NCBI GenBank assembly: GCA_025210515.1
Contig: JAOARM010000042.1
Span: 184,543-248,542, forward strand
Source of the DNA: Vallitalea sp.
GTDB taxonomy: Bacteria > Bacillota > Clostridia > Lachnospirales > Vallitaleaceae
DNA: 64,000 nt
Reading direction: 5' to 3'
Made by a program: the position numbers and the translations under genes. This document shows positions 8,373 through 16,943 of the stretch, one piece after another. Below the pieces are notes generated by a model, which searched no databases, was not told the DNA's origin, and worked only from the letters and a program-made list of their open reading frames with translations. Numbering within the stretch: position 1 is the stretch's first letter; each line of letters starts with the position of its first letter.

Positions 8373-9167
8373 ATGAATATAATTATAAGAGAACTTAAGG
8401 CTAATAGAAAAGCACTCATTATATGGAGTGTATGTATTATACTATTTATAGTGATGGGAATGGCAAAGTTTGAAGGGTTTTCAGCAATGGGAGAAGAAGC
8501 AGATAAGTTATTAAGTGTTTATCCAGAAGCGATACAGAAAGCATTTGGACTTGGAACTATGAAGCTTACAGAAATTAAAGGTTACTATAGTATATTCTAT
8601 ATGTATTTCGTATTAATAGCTGGTATTCACGCAGCTATGCTTGGAGCTAATATTATATCTAAAGAATCAAGAGATAAAACAGCAGATTTTCTAATGGTTA
8701 AGCCTGTAACAAGAAAACATATTATTACTAGCAAAATTATTGCTGCACTTATTAATATTATTATTATCAATCTGGCAATAGGTATTACATCTATTATATA
8801 TATTAATAAATATAATACGGGAGAACCTTTTACAAATACAATGATTATTATTATGATTACATTATTTATTAATCAATGCATTTTCCTTAGTATGGGATTA
8901 GCCTTATCAGCAATTACAAAATCATCTAAAAAAGCATCATCATTATCAACTGGGATTATTGTTATTATGTATATGCTATCTATAGCTAGAGATATTTCTG
9001 AAAAAGTTGATTTTGTAAAATATGTAACTCCGTTCTCTTATTTTAACGTAAAAGAGATTATTCGGAATAATAGTGTTGAGTTACTATATGTGTTCTTATC
9101 ATTATTAATCATAATAGTCTGCATTATTATAACATATACTAAAAATCAAAGGAAAGATATAGTATAA
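8373..9167 (+). CDS. ABC-2 family permease, subunit 2
   Basis: 264 aa, ATG after AGGAGG. Similar in length and layout to the preceding permease (YPEAIQKAFGLGTMK; SKESRDKTADFLMVKPVTR), with about six membrane segments. The three genes form one operon of an ABC-2 exporter. Confidence 0.85.
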   Translation: MNIIIRELKANRKALIIWSVCIILFIVMGMAKFEGFSAMGEEADKLLSVYPEAIQKAFGLGTMKLTEIKGYYSIFYMYFVLIAGIHAAMLGANIISKESRDKTADFLMVKPVTRKHIITSKIIAALINIIIINLAIGITSIIYINKYNTGEPFTNTMIIIMITLFINQCIFLSMGLALSAITKSSKKASSLSTGIIVIMYMLSIARDISEKVDFVKYVTPFSYFNVKEIIRNNSVELLYVFLSLLIIIVCIIITYTKNQRKDIV

Positions 9168-9205
9168 TATATAATAGTAATAGATTTATTGGAAGGAGTT
9201 AAAAT

Positions 9206-9580
9206 ATGAGCGAAAAAGACATGTTGAATATGAAAAAATGGGCAGTGGTAGGAGCTACTAATGATACAACTAAATTTGGATATAAAATATATAAAAAGTT
9301 AAAAGACCATGGATATATAGTATATCCAATTAGTGTAAAATATGATGAGGTAGATGGAGATAAAGCATATAGAGAACTAAAAGATTTACCAGAAAAAGTA
9401 GATGTAGTTGACTTTGTTGTTAATCCACGAATTGGTCTATCAATAGTAAAACAATGTGCTGATTTAGATATTAAGAACATATGGTTACAGCCTGGAACAG
9501 TTAGCGAAGAAATATTACAGTTTGCTAACAATAGTTCTATAGAAGTTGTAGAAGGATGCGTGTTAGTAAGCCTAAGTTGA
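9206..9580 (+). CDS. CoA-binding domain protein (CoA_binding_2, YccU-like)
   Basis: 124 aa, ATG eight bases after GGAAGGAG. It is a single Rossmann-type CoA-binding domain: WAVVGATNDTTKFGYKIYKKL at the N-terminus, then YPISVKYDEVDGDKAYREL, VDVVDFVVNP, IWLQPGTVSEE and a final VVEGCVLV. This is the normal full length for the family, whose precise role is unknown. It lies 38 bp after the exporter operon and may be co-transcribed. Confidence 0.85.
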   Translation: MSEKDMLNMKKWAVVGATNDTTKFGYKIYKKLKDHGYIVYPISVKYDEVDGDKAYRELKDLPEKVDVVDFVVNPRIGLSIVKQCADLDIKNIWLQPGTVSEEILQFANNSSIEVVEGCVLVSLS

Positions 9581-9614
9581 TATAATTAGTATATAATGAT
9601 ATAATGCAATGAAT

Positions 9615-9641
9615 GGGGCTATCTCATAATGAGATATCCCC
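9615..9641 (+). terminator. Intrinsic terminator-like hairpin
   Basis: GGGGCTATCTC pairs imperfectly with GAGATATCCCC over a 5-nt loop. The downstream T-run is weak. Confidence 0.6.
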
Positions 9642-9717
9642 TACTATTATTAATAATTAATAAAAATATTATAAATTAATCTAATCTATTAGCATTGAAC
9701 TTTAAATTAGTATATAT

Positions 9718-9780
9718 GAGGTGAAAACATGATAGTTAAATAAATTTTTTTACTATAATACTAAGAGGTGGAAACATGAT
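9718..9780 (+). repeat. Short duplicated RBS-ATG-like sequence
   Basis: GAGGTGAAAACATGAT (9718-9733) and GAGGTGGAAACATGAT (9765-9780) differ at one position. Each looks like a ribosome site with an ATG, but they open frames of only 4 and 3 codons. They may be relics of a local duplication or translated minileaders. Little else is visible between 9650 and 9852. Confidence 0.45.
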
Positions 9781-9852
9781 TTTATAATTGAATTTGTTCA
9801 GATAGATGTAGAATATGCGAGACAATAATAAGTTGATTTAGGAGTGAATTAT

Positions 9853-10899
9853 ATGCTAAAAAATAGATTAGAGAAATTACAAGAAAAAGAAAGCTTCAAA
9901 AATTTTAGTGGAGTAATATTAATTAAAAAAGATGAAGAAGTATTATATAGTAATAGTTTTTCATATGCAAATAGAAACTTTAATATTCCTAATACAATTG
10001 ATACGAGATTTAGAATTGCTTCAGTATCCAAAATGTTTACAGCAGTTGCAATATTACAATTAATTGAAAAAGGATTACTTGATTTTGATAGTAGTATAGT
10101 AGAAGTTTTACAATTACAACAATCTAATATATCAAAAGACATTAATATTCATCATTTATTAACTCATACTTCAGGAATTGCGGATTATTATGATGAAGAA
10201 GCAGGAGATGAAGAGTGGGAGAAAATGTGGAGCGAAACACCAATATATAATATTAGAACTTTAGAAGATTATTTGAATTTATTTATTGATTTAGAACCAA
10301 TTTCAAAACCAGGTGAAAAATTTCAATATAATAATGGAGGATATATATTACTTGGACTAGTTATTGAGAAATTATCTGGTGTTAGCTATTATGATTATAT
10401 TATAAATAATATTTTTGATAAAGTTAATATGAAAGATTCAGGTTTCTATAGTTTGGATGAAGTAGTACATAATATGGCAGAAGGTTATGAAAACATTGAT
10501 GGTAAGTGGTTGAGAAATATATATACTGCTACTCCAACAGCAGGTTCTGATGGTGGAGCTGTAACTACTGCAAATGACCTTATGAATTTTATTACTGCAT
10601 TACAAAAAGGAAAGTTACTTGATAACAAAATGACTAAAAAAATGTTAAGCCCATATGTTATAGATGATAAGTCAAATGGTTTTAGAGATTATGTATGGAA
10701 ATATGGATATGCTAATTATTACTTATTGGATAATGATGAAACAATAATTCGTGGTGGTCATACAGGAGAAGAGTACGGAGTAAGTAGTCGTGTTTATTTC
10801 TATCCACAACTAGGAATTAATGTAGTAATATTAGGTAATGAAGGATTTAATGCAGGTAGTGTTGGTTGGGATATACATGATGTAATAATGGAAATATAA
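9853..10899 (+). CDS. Serine hydrolase, beta-lactamase/class C-like family
   Basis: 348 aa from the ATG at 9853 (AGGAG eight bases upstream; the GTG at 9844 overlaps that site). Penicillin-binding-fold motifs are present: S57-V-S-K60 (SxxK), Y159-N-N161 (YxN) and a late HTGEEYG corresponding to the KTG-like motif. The absence of a signal peptide argues for a cytosolic esterase or D-peptidase rather than a secreted beta-lactamase. It is a single gene closed by a terminator. Confidence 0.8.
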   Translation: MLKNRLEKLQEKESFKNFSGVILIKKDEEVLYSNSFSYANRNFNIPNTIDTRFRIASVSKMFTAVAILQLIEKGLLDFDSSIVEVLQLQQSNISKDINIHHLLTHTSGIADYYDEEAGDEEWEKMWSETPIYNIRTLEDYLNLFIDLEPISKPGEKFQYNNGGYILLGLVIEKLSGVSYYDYIINNIFDKVNMKDSGFYSLDEVVHNMAEGYENIDGKWLRNIYTATPTAGSDGGAVTTANDLMNFITALQKGKLLDNKMTKKMLSPYVIDDKSNGFRDYVWKYGYANYYLLDNDETIIRGGHTGEEYGVSSRVYFYPQLGINVVILGNEGFNAGSVGWDIHDVIMEI

Positions 10900-10922
10900 T
10901 AAATACTAGTAAGTGTAATAAT

Positions 10923-10948
10923 AGGGGGCTATCTATAAGATAGCCTCT
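10923..10948 (+). terminator. Intrinsic terminator
   Basis: GGGGGCTATCT pairs with AGATAGCCTC and is followed by TTTTAT. Confidence 0.8.
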
Positions 10949-11009
10949 TTTATAATAAAGTGGAGTGTTTATTTAATTTAATAAATAAGTGGAAAGAGGT
11001 TGTTTGTAT

Positions 11010-11819
11010 ATGGGGAATGAGTATAACAAGATAGGTATATTTAATTGGTTTGGATATGTGATGCCTGCAAGAGAACGTGTAAAAATGATAAAAGAAGTAG
11101 GTTTCGATTCTATAATGTTATGGTGGGATGAAGAACTTTTTTCAAGTGAGGGAGAAAAAGAATTACTAGAAATAATTAGTATGGATATAATAATTGAAAA
11201 TTTACATGTGCCTTATGAAGAATGCAATTTACTTTGGAGCGAAGATAAGCAAAAAAGAGATTACATTGTTAACAAGCATATAGAATGGATTCATGATTGT
11301 GATAAGTATAATATACCAATGATAGTTATGCATTTAACAAAGCATGATATCATTAAAAAAACAAATAAATATGGTATTGAATCAATAAAAGCTATTGTTG
11401 AAGAAGGGAAGAAATATAATATAAAAATAGCTATTGAGAACACTAGAAGAGATATTATTATAGATGAAGTATTAGACAATATACATTCTCAGTGGCTAGG
11501 GGTATGTTATGACTCTTCCCATGCTAATCTATATAGTGATAATCTAACAAGTGTATTAGATAAACATGGAGATAGAGTCATGGCGTTACATTTATCTGAT
11601 AATGACGGAATTGCCGATAGACATTGGTTGCCTAATGAAGGATTAATTGATTGGGATAAAATAATTAATAAACTAGCATTAATTAAATATAGTGGTTATA
11701 TATCTCTTGAAGTATTTCCAGATAGAAACAATAATAAATATACGAAAGAAATGTTTTTGCAAAAAGCATATGCTCAAGCAGTAAATATTCAAAAGAAATT
11801 AATGAAGCAAACTAAATAA
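11010..11819 (+). CDS. Sugar phosphate isomerase/epimerase-like TIM barrel (AP endonuclease 2 family)
   Basis: 269 aa from the ATG at 11010, ten bases after AAAGAGG (GTG at 10989 is the ribosome-site region). Motifs of the xylose-isomerase-like barrel are visible: GFDSIMLWWDEE, ENLHVPYEECN, IPMIVMHLTKHD, IKIAIENTRRD, WLGVCYDSSHANLY, VMALHLSDNDG, and GYISLEVFPDRN near the end. These hold the His/Glu/Asp metal ligands of the family. The substrate is probably a sugar or polyol and cannot be named from this context. Confidence 0.8.
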   Translation: MGNEYNKIGIFNWFGYVMPARERVKMIKEVGFDSIMLWWDEELFSSEGEKELLEIISMDIIIENLHVPYEECNLLWSEDKQKRDYIVNKHIEWIHDCDKYNIPMIVMHLTKHDIIKKTNKYGIESIKAIVEEGKKYNIKIAIENTRRDIIIDEVLDNIHSQWLGVCYDSSHANLYSDNLTSVLDKHGDRVMALHLSDNDGIADRHWLPNEGLIDWDKIINKLALIKYSGYISLEVFPDRNNNKYTKEMFLQKAYAQAVNIQKKLMKQTK

Positions 11820-12010
11820 ATATAGTGAATTAATCTAAAATATATACCTTTAGAAATATGATTAATATAGTAGTAACTAATTACTTTGTTATTATTCTTA
11901 ATATTTTTTAATACATTTTTAATTGTTATATGACGAGAAATATGATAATATGACATTTAATACAATATATAATACATCTAGCAAATAAAGTAATGAATGA
12001 GGTAATGTTT

Positions 12011-12580
12011 ATGAACAAAGATACAGTTAATACATATATTATGCTTTCTAATACAGGTTCAGTCTTAAATAGATTAATAAAATTATATACAAAGACTCCA
12101 TATAACCATGTATCATTAGCTCTTGATGAAGAACTAAATGAAATGTATAGTTTTGGAAGAAAATTCCCCAGAAATCCATTAATTGGAGGATTTGTAAGAG
12201 AATATACTGATAGTGGAACATATGCTTATCTGAAAGACACTACTTGTATGATATGTAAATTACAAATAACAGAAGAGCAATTTAATAATATTAAGCAAAA
12301 TATTAATAAATTCAAGAAAAGAAAAAGAAGATATTATTATAATATATTTGGAATTTTTACAGTAATGTTAAATATTCCTGTGAAAATACCATATGGATAT
12401 GTATGTACACATTTTGTAGCACATGTATACGAAAAAAGCGGCGTAAAGCTATTTGATAAAAGAAGTACATTAGTATCAACGGTTGATTTTTATAATCTAG
12501 ATAATGTTGAGATTATATATGAAGGAAAACTCTCAGATTTTAATGAGTTAAGAAATATTAGACAAGAGATGGTTTCATAA
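12011..12580 (+). CDS. YiiX/YebB-like permuted NlpC/P60 papain-fold protein
   Basis: 189 aa from the ATG at 12011, eight bases after GAGG. The N-terminal TPYNHVSLALDEELNEMYSF and the later YGYVCTHFVAHVYEKSG give the permuted papain order, with a His in the NHVSL strand and a Cys in the CTHFVAHV helix. Proteins of this type are amidase/peptidase-like and often membrane-associated, but few have known substrates. No signal peptide. Confidence 0.7.
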   Translation: MNKDTVNTYIMLSNTGSVLNRLIKLYTKTPYNHVSLALDEELNEMYSFGRKFPRNPLIGGFVREYTDSGTYAYLKDTTCMICKLQITEEQFNNIKQNINKFKKRKRRYYYNIFGIFTVMLNIPVKIPYGYVCTHFVAHVYEKSGVKLFDKRSTLVSTVDFYNLDNVEIIYEGKLSDFNELRNIRQEMVS

Positions 12581-12597
12581 GTAAAAGTATAATTAGG

Positions 12598-12690
12598 GCT
12601 ATTTTATAGTATGTTTACAGAAGTGTTTCATTTGGATATAGATTAACTATCTTCCTTATGCTCACATAAAGAAATGTATTATGAAATAGC
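12598..12690 (+). ncRNA. Structured RNA-like element after the YiiX-like gene
   Basis: The 19-nt arms 12598-12616 and 12672-12690 pair fully if four G-U pairs are allowed, and these wobbles exist only in the plus-strand transcript. Inside are two smaller hairpins, one near 12635-12655 and TTATG-CTCA-CATAA near 12656-12670. No strong T-run follows, so it may be a 3'-end or processing structure. It occupies the first part of a 316-bp gap; the rest shows nothing but AT-rich sequence. Confidence 0.45.
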
Positions 12691-12896
12691 TTTAATTTTA
12701 TATTATTATAGAACATATATTAACATCAAATGAGGTAAAATAAATATATTAATTTATATTTGGTAACATAAGATACAGATATTAAATTAAAAAAGAGTAT
12801 AATAATAGACAAGAAAAACATATTGTAACTGACTCTTATAGATTGATTATATAGATATTACAAGCATGAAGATAATTTATAGAAAGGAAGATTATT

Positions 12897-14126
12897 ATGG
12901 GAAAATATTTTGACATAAAAGATTCACTATATGATATTACAAATAATTATCCAGAAACAATTGATTTATTCATCTCAATAGGATTTGAAAATATGAAAGA
13001 TGATAAGCAAAGATCATTAATAGGAAAAGCTATTTCTCTTGAAACAGCTCTAAAAATGAAGAAGATTAATGTTAATGTATTTACTGAAAACTTAGTTGAT
13101 GCAATTGAGCACAGTAAAGCTATTAATGACGAGACTGACAAAGCCACATCAGATAATGCCAATGTAAAAATTGAAGGAATACTTCCATGCCCTGTAAGAA
13201 TTCCACTTATGGAAGAGTTTACAAAGTGGATGGAAAGTACAGGAAAAAGTCTTGGTATTCAAATTGACTATGAACTAAAGGCTGCATCAATGGGAGTTGA
13301 CTGGTTAAAAGATTCTTTGGAGAAAGCAGAAAATGCTGATGTGTTATCAGATGTATTTATTTCAGCAGGCTTTGATTTGTTTTTTGATAAAAGGTTAATT
13401 GGAAAGTTCAAATCACAAGGTGTTTTTGAAGATATAACAGGGTTTGAAAATTATAATAAAGATTTTGACAATGAAGAAATAATTTTAAAAGACCCTGATA
13501 GCAGTTATTCAATGATAGGGGTAGTACCTGCTGTATTTTTAGTTAATACAGAAGAATTAAATGGAAGAAAAGTTCCAACATCATGGGAAGATATATTAAA
13601 TAAGGAGTTTGAAAATAGTGTGAGTCTTCCAATAGGAGATTTTGATTTGTTTAACGCTATTTTGCTTAATATTCATAATAGATATGGTGAGGAAGGAGTA
13701 AGAAAACTAGGGAAAAGCTTATTAAAAAGTATGCACCCATCAGAAATGGTTAAATCACATAGAAAGAAAATAGATAAGCCAGCTGTTACTATTATGCCAT
13801 ATTTCTTTACTAAGATGACAAAACGTGGTGGACCTATGACAGCAGTATGGCCAGCAGATGGTGCGATTATTAGTCCTATATTTTTACTTGCTAAGAAAGA
13901 TAAAAAAGATTTGTTAAAGCCAGTAGTAGATTTCTTTGCATCTAAAACTGTAGGTGAGATTTTATCTCATAATGGCAAGTTTCCTAGCATTCATCCAGAA
14001 GTTGATAATATGATTTCAAGTGAACATAAATATATGTGGATTGGTTGGGATTATATTAAGAATAATGATATTGGACAGTTGATTGAAAAATGTGAGGGTA
14101 TATTTAATGAGGTAATTAAGGAATAG
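12897..14126 (+). CDS. DUF1858-like domain plus periplasmic-binding-protein fold, cytosolic
   Basis: 409 aa, ATG after AGAAAGGAAG. Residues 1-60 resemble DUF1858 (IKDSLYDITNNYPETIDLFI, then a GKAISLETALKMK helix). Residues ~95-405 have the fold of iron-type ABC substrate-binding proteins: ILPCPVRIPLMEEFTKWM, DVFISAGFDLFFDKRLI, PTSWEDILNKEF, and MTAVWPADGAIISPIFLLAKK. There is no signal peptide or lipobox, which is very unusual for a substrate-binding protein. It heads a cluster with a GTPase, an ABC ATPase and a Cys4 protein but no permease. The ligand is unknown. Confidence 0.75.
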   Translation: MGKYFDIKDSLYDITNNYPETIDLFISIGFENMKDDKQRSLIGKAISLETALKMKKINVNVFTENLVDAIEHSKAINDETDKATSDNANVKIEGILPCPVRIPLMEEFTKWMESTGKSLGIQIDYELKAASMGVDWLKDSLEKAENADVLSDVFISAGFDLFFDKRLIGKFKSQGVFEDITGFENYNKDFDNEEIILKDPDSSYSMIGVVPAVFLVNTEELNGRKVPTSWEDILNKEFENSVSLPIGDFDLFNAILLNIHNRYGEEGVRKLGKSLLKSMHPSEMVKSHRKKIDKPAVTIMPYFFTKMTKRGGPMTAVWPADGAIISPIFLLAKKDKKDLLKPVVDFFASKTVGEILSHNGKFPSIHPEVDNMISSEHKYMWIGWDYIKNNDIGQLIEKCEGIFNEVIKE

Positions 14127-14175
14127 TATTATATATTAAGTAGTCGGGTATATGATAGTCAGGTATATGGTGGTC

Positions 14176-14251
14176 AGGGTATAGTGTATTATAATAACTT
14201 GCCTTACCCTGAGAAGCGGTCGGTCTGCGTTATTATAATACACTATACCCT
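14176..14251. repeat. Perfect 23-bp inverted repeat with 30-nt loop
   Basis: Arms 14176-14198 and 14229-14251 (AGGGTATAGTG... / ...CACTATACCCT) are perfectly complementary over 23 bp. The loop (14199-14228) is much more GC-rich than its surroundings. It sits between the first and second genes of the cluster, has no T-run, and is far longer than a normal terminator stem. Confidence 0.85.
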
Positions 14252-14348
14252 TCTGTCGTTATATTTTGATGGATAAGAGAGAAGTTAGTTTCATTTTAGT
14301 TATTTAGTAGTTAATAGAGTTTAGGAATAGAAAGGGAGGTTGGTTGGA

Positions 14349-15050
14349 ATGAATTTAGTTACTATTTCGGGACCACCGTCATCGGGGAAAACTTCAATTA
14401 TTATAAAGACAATTAATGCATTAAAACAAAGAGGATTATCAGTTGGAGTAGTGAAGTTTGATTGTCTGTATACAGATGATGATATATTGTATGAAAAAGC
14501 AGGAGTACCTGTTAAAAAAGGGCTTTCGGGTTCATTATGCCCAGATCATTATTTTATTAGTAATATTGAGGAAGTAGTTCAGTGGGGGATAAAACAAAAC
14601 TTGGATTTATTAATAACTGAGAGTGCAGGGTTATGTAATCGCTGTTCACCATATATAAAAGATATTAAAGCTATATGTGTTATTGATAATTTAAGTGGAA
14701 TTAATACACCTAAGAAAATTGGTCCTATGTTAAAATCAGCAGATATTGTAGTAATTACAAAAGGTGATATTGTGTCACAAGCTGAAAGAGAAGTTTTTTC
14801 TTCTAAAGTTAATTCGGTAAATCCAAAGGCAGTAACAATGCATATTAATGGGCTTACTGGACAGGGAGCATTTGAACTAAGTACTCTTTTATATGATGAA
14901 GAGAAGGATATTGATAGTGTAAAAGGTCAACAACTAAGATTTTCAATGCCTTCAGCACTTTGCTCTTATTGCCTAGGAGAAACTAGAATAGGTGAAGCAT
15001 ATCAGATGGGTAACGTAAGAAAAATGAAATTAGGTGATGAAAATGATTAA
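14349..15050 (+). CDS. Cys-rich HypB/CobW-like P-loop GTPase
   Basis: 233 aa from the ATG at 14349, nine bases after GGGAGG. Visible motifs: P-loop GPPSSGKTS, switch region VGVVKFDC, Walker B-like DLLITESAGLCNRCSPY with a CxxC, base-recognition TKGD, and C-terminal SALCSYCLGETRIG with a second CxxC. HypB-type SIMIBI GTPases carry metal ligands next to the ESAG/ENVG strand, so this is plausibly a metal or cofactor insertase GTPase. Its end overlaps the next start by 8 bp, so translation is coupled. Confidence 0.75.
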   Translation: MNLVTISGPPSSGKTSIIIKTINALKQRGLSVGVVKFDCLYTDDDILYEKAGVPVKKGLSGSLCPDHYFISNIEEVVQWGIKQNLDLLITESAGLCNRCSPYIKDIKAICVIDNLSGINTPKKIGPMLKSADIVVITKGDIVSQAEREVFSSKVNSVNPKAVTMHINGLTGQGAFELSTLLYDEEKDIDSVKGQQLRFSMPSALCSYCLGETRIGEAYQMGNVRKMKLGDEND

Positions 15051-16065
15051 TAGACAAACGCTAGATAAATTAACTATAAATGAATTAGAAAGTAAATATC
15101 CTTTTGTTCTTTCTTTTTTTGAAGATAATAAACTTGATGTAGATAATTACAGTGACAAAACATTTATAGAATTTTTAGAACATTTTACGGAAGAAGATAT
15201 AGAAGAGTGGGCAATTGATACATCCAAGTTAATTGATGATATTATTATATATATTAATCAGATGTTAGAGTTTCTTGGGATAAAAGAAGAAAAAGGAGTT
15301 GATTCTCTAACTATTATTGCAGGATATGATAAATCTGGTAATAAAGAAGGTTTTGATAATATTGTAATTAACAAAAGTGAGATTATATCTATAGTTGGAC
15401 CAACTGGTTCAGGAAAGAGCAGGTTATTAGCTGATATAGAGTGGACAGCAATGAAAGATACACCAACTAGAAGAGCTATACTTATTAATGGAGAAGAACC
15501 AGATAAAAAATGGAGATTTTCTTCAGGAAATAAATTAGTAGCTCAATTATCTCAGAATATGAACTTTGTAATGGATTTGACAGTTAATGAATTTCTAGAG
15601 CTTCACGCAAAAAGCCGTATGGTTGAAAATGAGAAGGAAGTTATTAAGAAGATAATTGAAGCAGCTAATAATCTAGCAGGAGAGAAATTTAACTTAGATA
15701 CACCTATAACTAGTCTAAGTGGTGGACAATCAAGAGCTTTAATGATTGCAGATACAGCTATACTAAGTACTTCTCCAATAGTTTTAATTGATGAGATTGA
15801 AAATGCTGGAATTGATAGAAAAAAAGCTCTTAATCTCTTAGTAAGTAAAGAGAAGATTGTTCTTATGGCTACACATGACCCAAGCTTAGCGCTAATGGCA
15901 GATAAAAGAATTGTAATTAATAATGGTGGAATAATAAAAATCATTGAAACTAATGAAGAAGAAAAAGAAATGTTAGTTGAGCTTGAAAAGATGGATAAAG
16001 TGATTCAAGCTATGAGAGGTAGTTTAAGAAAAGGAGATTTGATTAAGAAAGATTTACTTTCTTAA
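15043..16065 (+). CDS. DUF1858-like N-terminus plus ABC-type ATPase, no permease partner
   Basis: 340 aa from the ATG at 15043 (AGG eight bases upstream). Residues 1-85 are a small helical domain recalling DUF1858 (LTINELESKYPFVLSFFEDN). Residues ~95-310 form an ABC ATPase: Walker A GPTGSGKSR, Q-loop region LVAQLSQNMNF, signature LSGGQSRALMIAD, Walker B PIVLIDEIENAG and switch His ATHDPS. The order and the DEIENAG Walker B resemble soluble ABC ATPases as well as importers. No membrane partner is encoded nearby. Confidence 0.78.
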   Translation: MINRQTLDKLTINELESKYPFVLSFFEDNKLDVDNYSDKTFIEFLEHFTEEDIEEWAIDTSKLIDDIIIYINQMLEFLGIKEEKGVDSLTIIAGYDKSGNKEGFDNIVINKSEIISIVGPTGSGKSRLLADIEWTAMKDTPTRRAILINGEEPDKKWRFSSGNKLVAQLSQNMNFVMDLTVNEFLELHAKSRMVENEKEVIKKIIEAANNLAGEKFNLDTPITSLSGGQSRALMIADTAILSTSPIVLIDEIENAGIDRKKALNLLVSKEKIVLMATHDPSLALMADKRIVINNGGIIKIIETNEEEKEMLVELEKMDKVIQAMRGSLRKGDLIKKDLLS

Positions 16066-16139
16066 TTAAATAATATTATAAAATTATAAAGATGACAATT
16101 AACTTAAATTTAGTGAAATGACTCAAGGAGGAACATATT

Positions 16140-16382
16140 ATGCATGAAGGATGCTCAGGAAGTTTTGATAATGGAAAGCAAGTAGTTGATAAAGTTAGAA
16201 TGATGGGTTTTGCAACACAACCAATGCCAATGCCTTTTAATATACATTGTAAAGAATGTGATAATGATTTTGAGATGGTAACATTTGAAGATAAATGCCC
16301 ACATTGCGGGATGGTATATGGAGTAACACCGTGTCATGCTTTTGATCCAGATAATGTTATGGCGGCAGGTAAAGATTATTAA
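16140..16382 (+). CDS. 80-aa zinc-ribbon-like protein
   Basis: ATG after AAGGAGG. The core HCKECDNDFEMVTFEDKCPHC (two CxxC pairs about 15 residues apart) is a typical rubredoxin-like or zinc-ribbon knuckle. Further Cys residues lie at position 5 (HEGCSG) and in GVTPCHAFDP. It closes the four-gene cluster and may be a metal-binding partner of the GTPase. No named family. Confidence 0.7.
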   Translation: MHEGCSGSFDNGKQVVDKVRMMGFATQPMPMPFNIHCKECDNDFEMVTFEDKCPHCGMVYGVTPCHAFDPDNVMAAGKDY

Positions 16383-16451
16383 TTAGTAAATTTGAGTTGT
16401 AAGTAGATAACTTATTATAAGGGAAAAAATAATAATATAATTTAGATTAAT

Positions 16452-16496
16452 AAAAAATTGGGCTTCGGAGAAAAAATCCGATAGCCCAATTTTTTA
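16452..16496. terminator. Bidirectional terminator
   Basis: AAAAAATTGGGCT / AGCCCAATTTTTT with inner TCGG...CCGA pairing. It ends the four-gene cluster and the opposing 91-aa gene. Confidence 0.88.
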
Positions 16497-16769
16497 TACT
16501 CTATCATAACCTTCATATTGTTTTTTCACAAGCACGCCTTTGGCAGTTTCCCAATTAGTAGATACTTCACCAGTATCATCAATTATAAAACCGTTACTGC
16601 TTAATGAATATAATAAATCTTTAGTAAAATTCTTTCCAGTTTCTTCGCAATACCAGTGGGTAGCAGTATCCATTATTCTATCGTAATCTTCTTTTGTATG
16701 TGCAAATTGTAATAGCTTATTAGTAACATTATAATATACTTCATTATCTATAATTATTGAATCATCCAT
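16494..16769 (-). CDS. 91-aa hypothetical protein
   Basis: ATG preceded by AGAGGTGA. The protein is acidic, soluble and without membrane segments (MDDSIIIDNEVYYNVTNKLL at the start, THWYCEETGKNFTKDLLYSL in the middle). No family recognised. It diverges from hcp, so the two share the intergenic region that carries the GTAAC inverted repeat. Confidence 0.65.
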   Translation of the reverse strand: MDDSIIIDNEVYYNVTNKLLQFAHTKEDYDRIMDTATHWYCEETGKNFTKDLLYSLSSNGFIIDDTGEVSTNWETAKGVLVKKQYEGYDRV

Positions 16770-16832
16770 AAGTAAATCACCTCTATATATAGTTTTCCTT
16801 AAACCTATTAAATTATTAGCTTATATTCATTT

Positions 16833-16848
16833 CGTAACTTACGTTACG
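16833..16848. promoter_or_regulatory. Inverted repeat, possible CRP/FNR-type operator of hcp
   Basis: CGTAAC-TTAC-GTTACG, 6-nt arms with a 4-nt spacer, about 95 bp upstream of hcp. Nitrosative-stress regulators of the CRP/FNR superfamily commonly control hcp in clostridia. The match to a specific regulator is only inferred. Confidence 0.5.
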
Positions 16849-16943
16849 GATTTAATTCAGATAATCTTGTAATATATAGCTATGGAAAGAGAAAATAATA
16901 ATTATAAAAAATAATATTTTAGCACAGGAAGGAGAACTGTCAA

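Noticed and set aside
9853..10899. True secreted beta-lactamase linked to BlaR1
   Set aside because: No signal peptide, 9 kb away from blaR1, and no BlaI-type operator upstream.
14176..14251. Integron attC-like site
   Set aside because: No integrase, no core-site sequences, and the stem is perfect, unlike attC hairpins with extrahelical bases.
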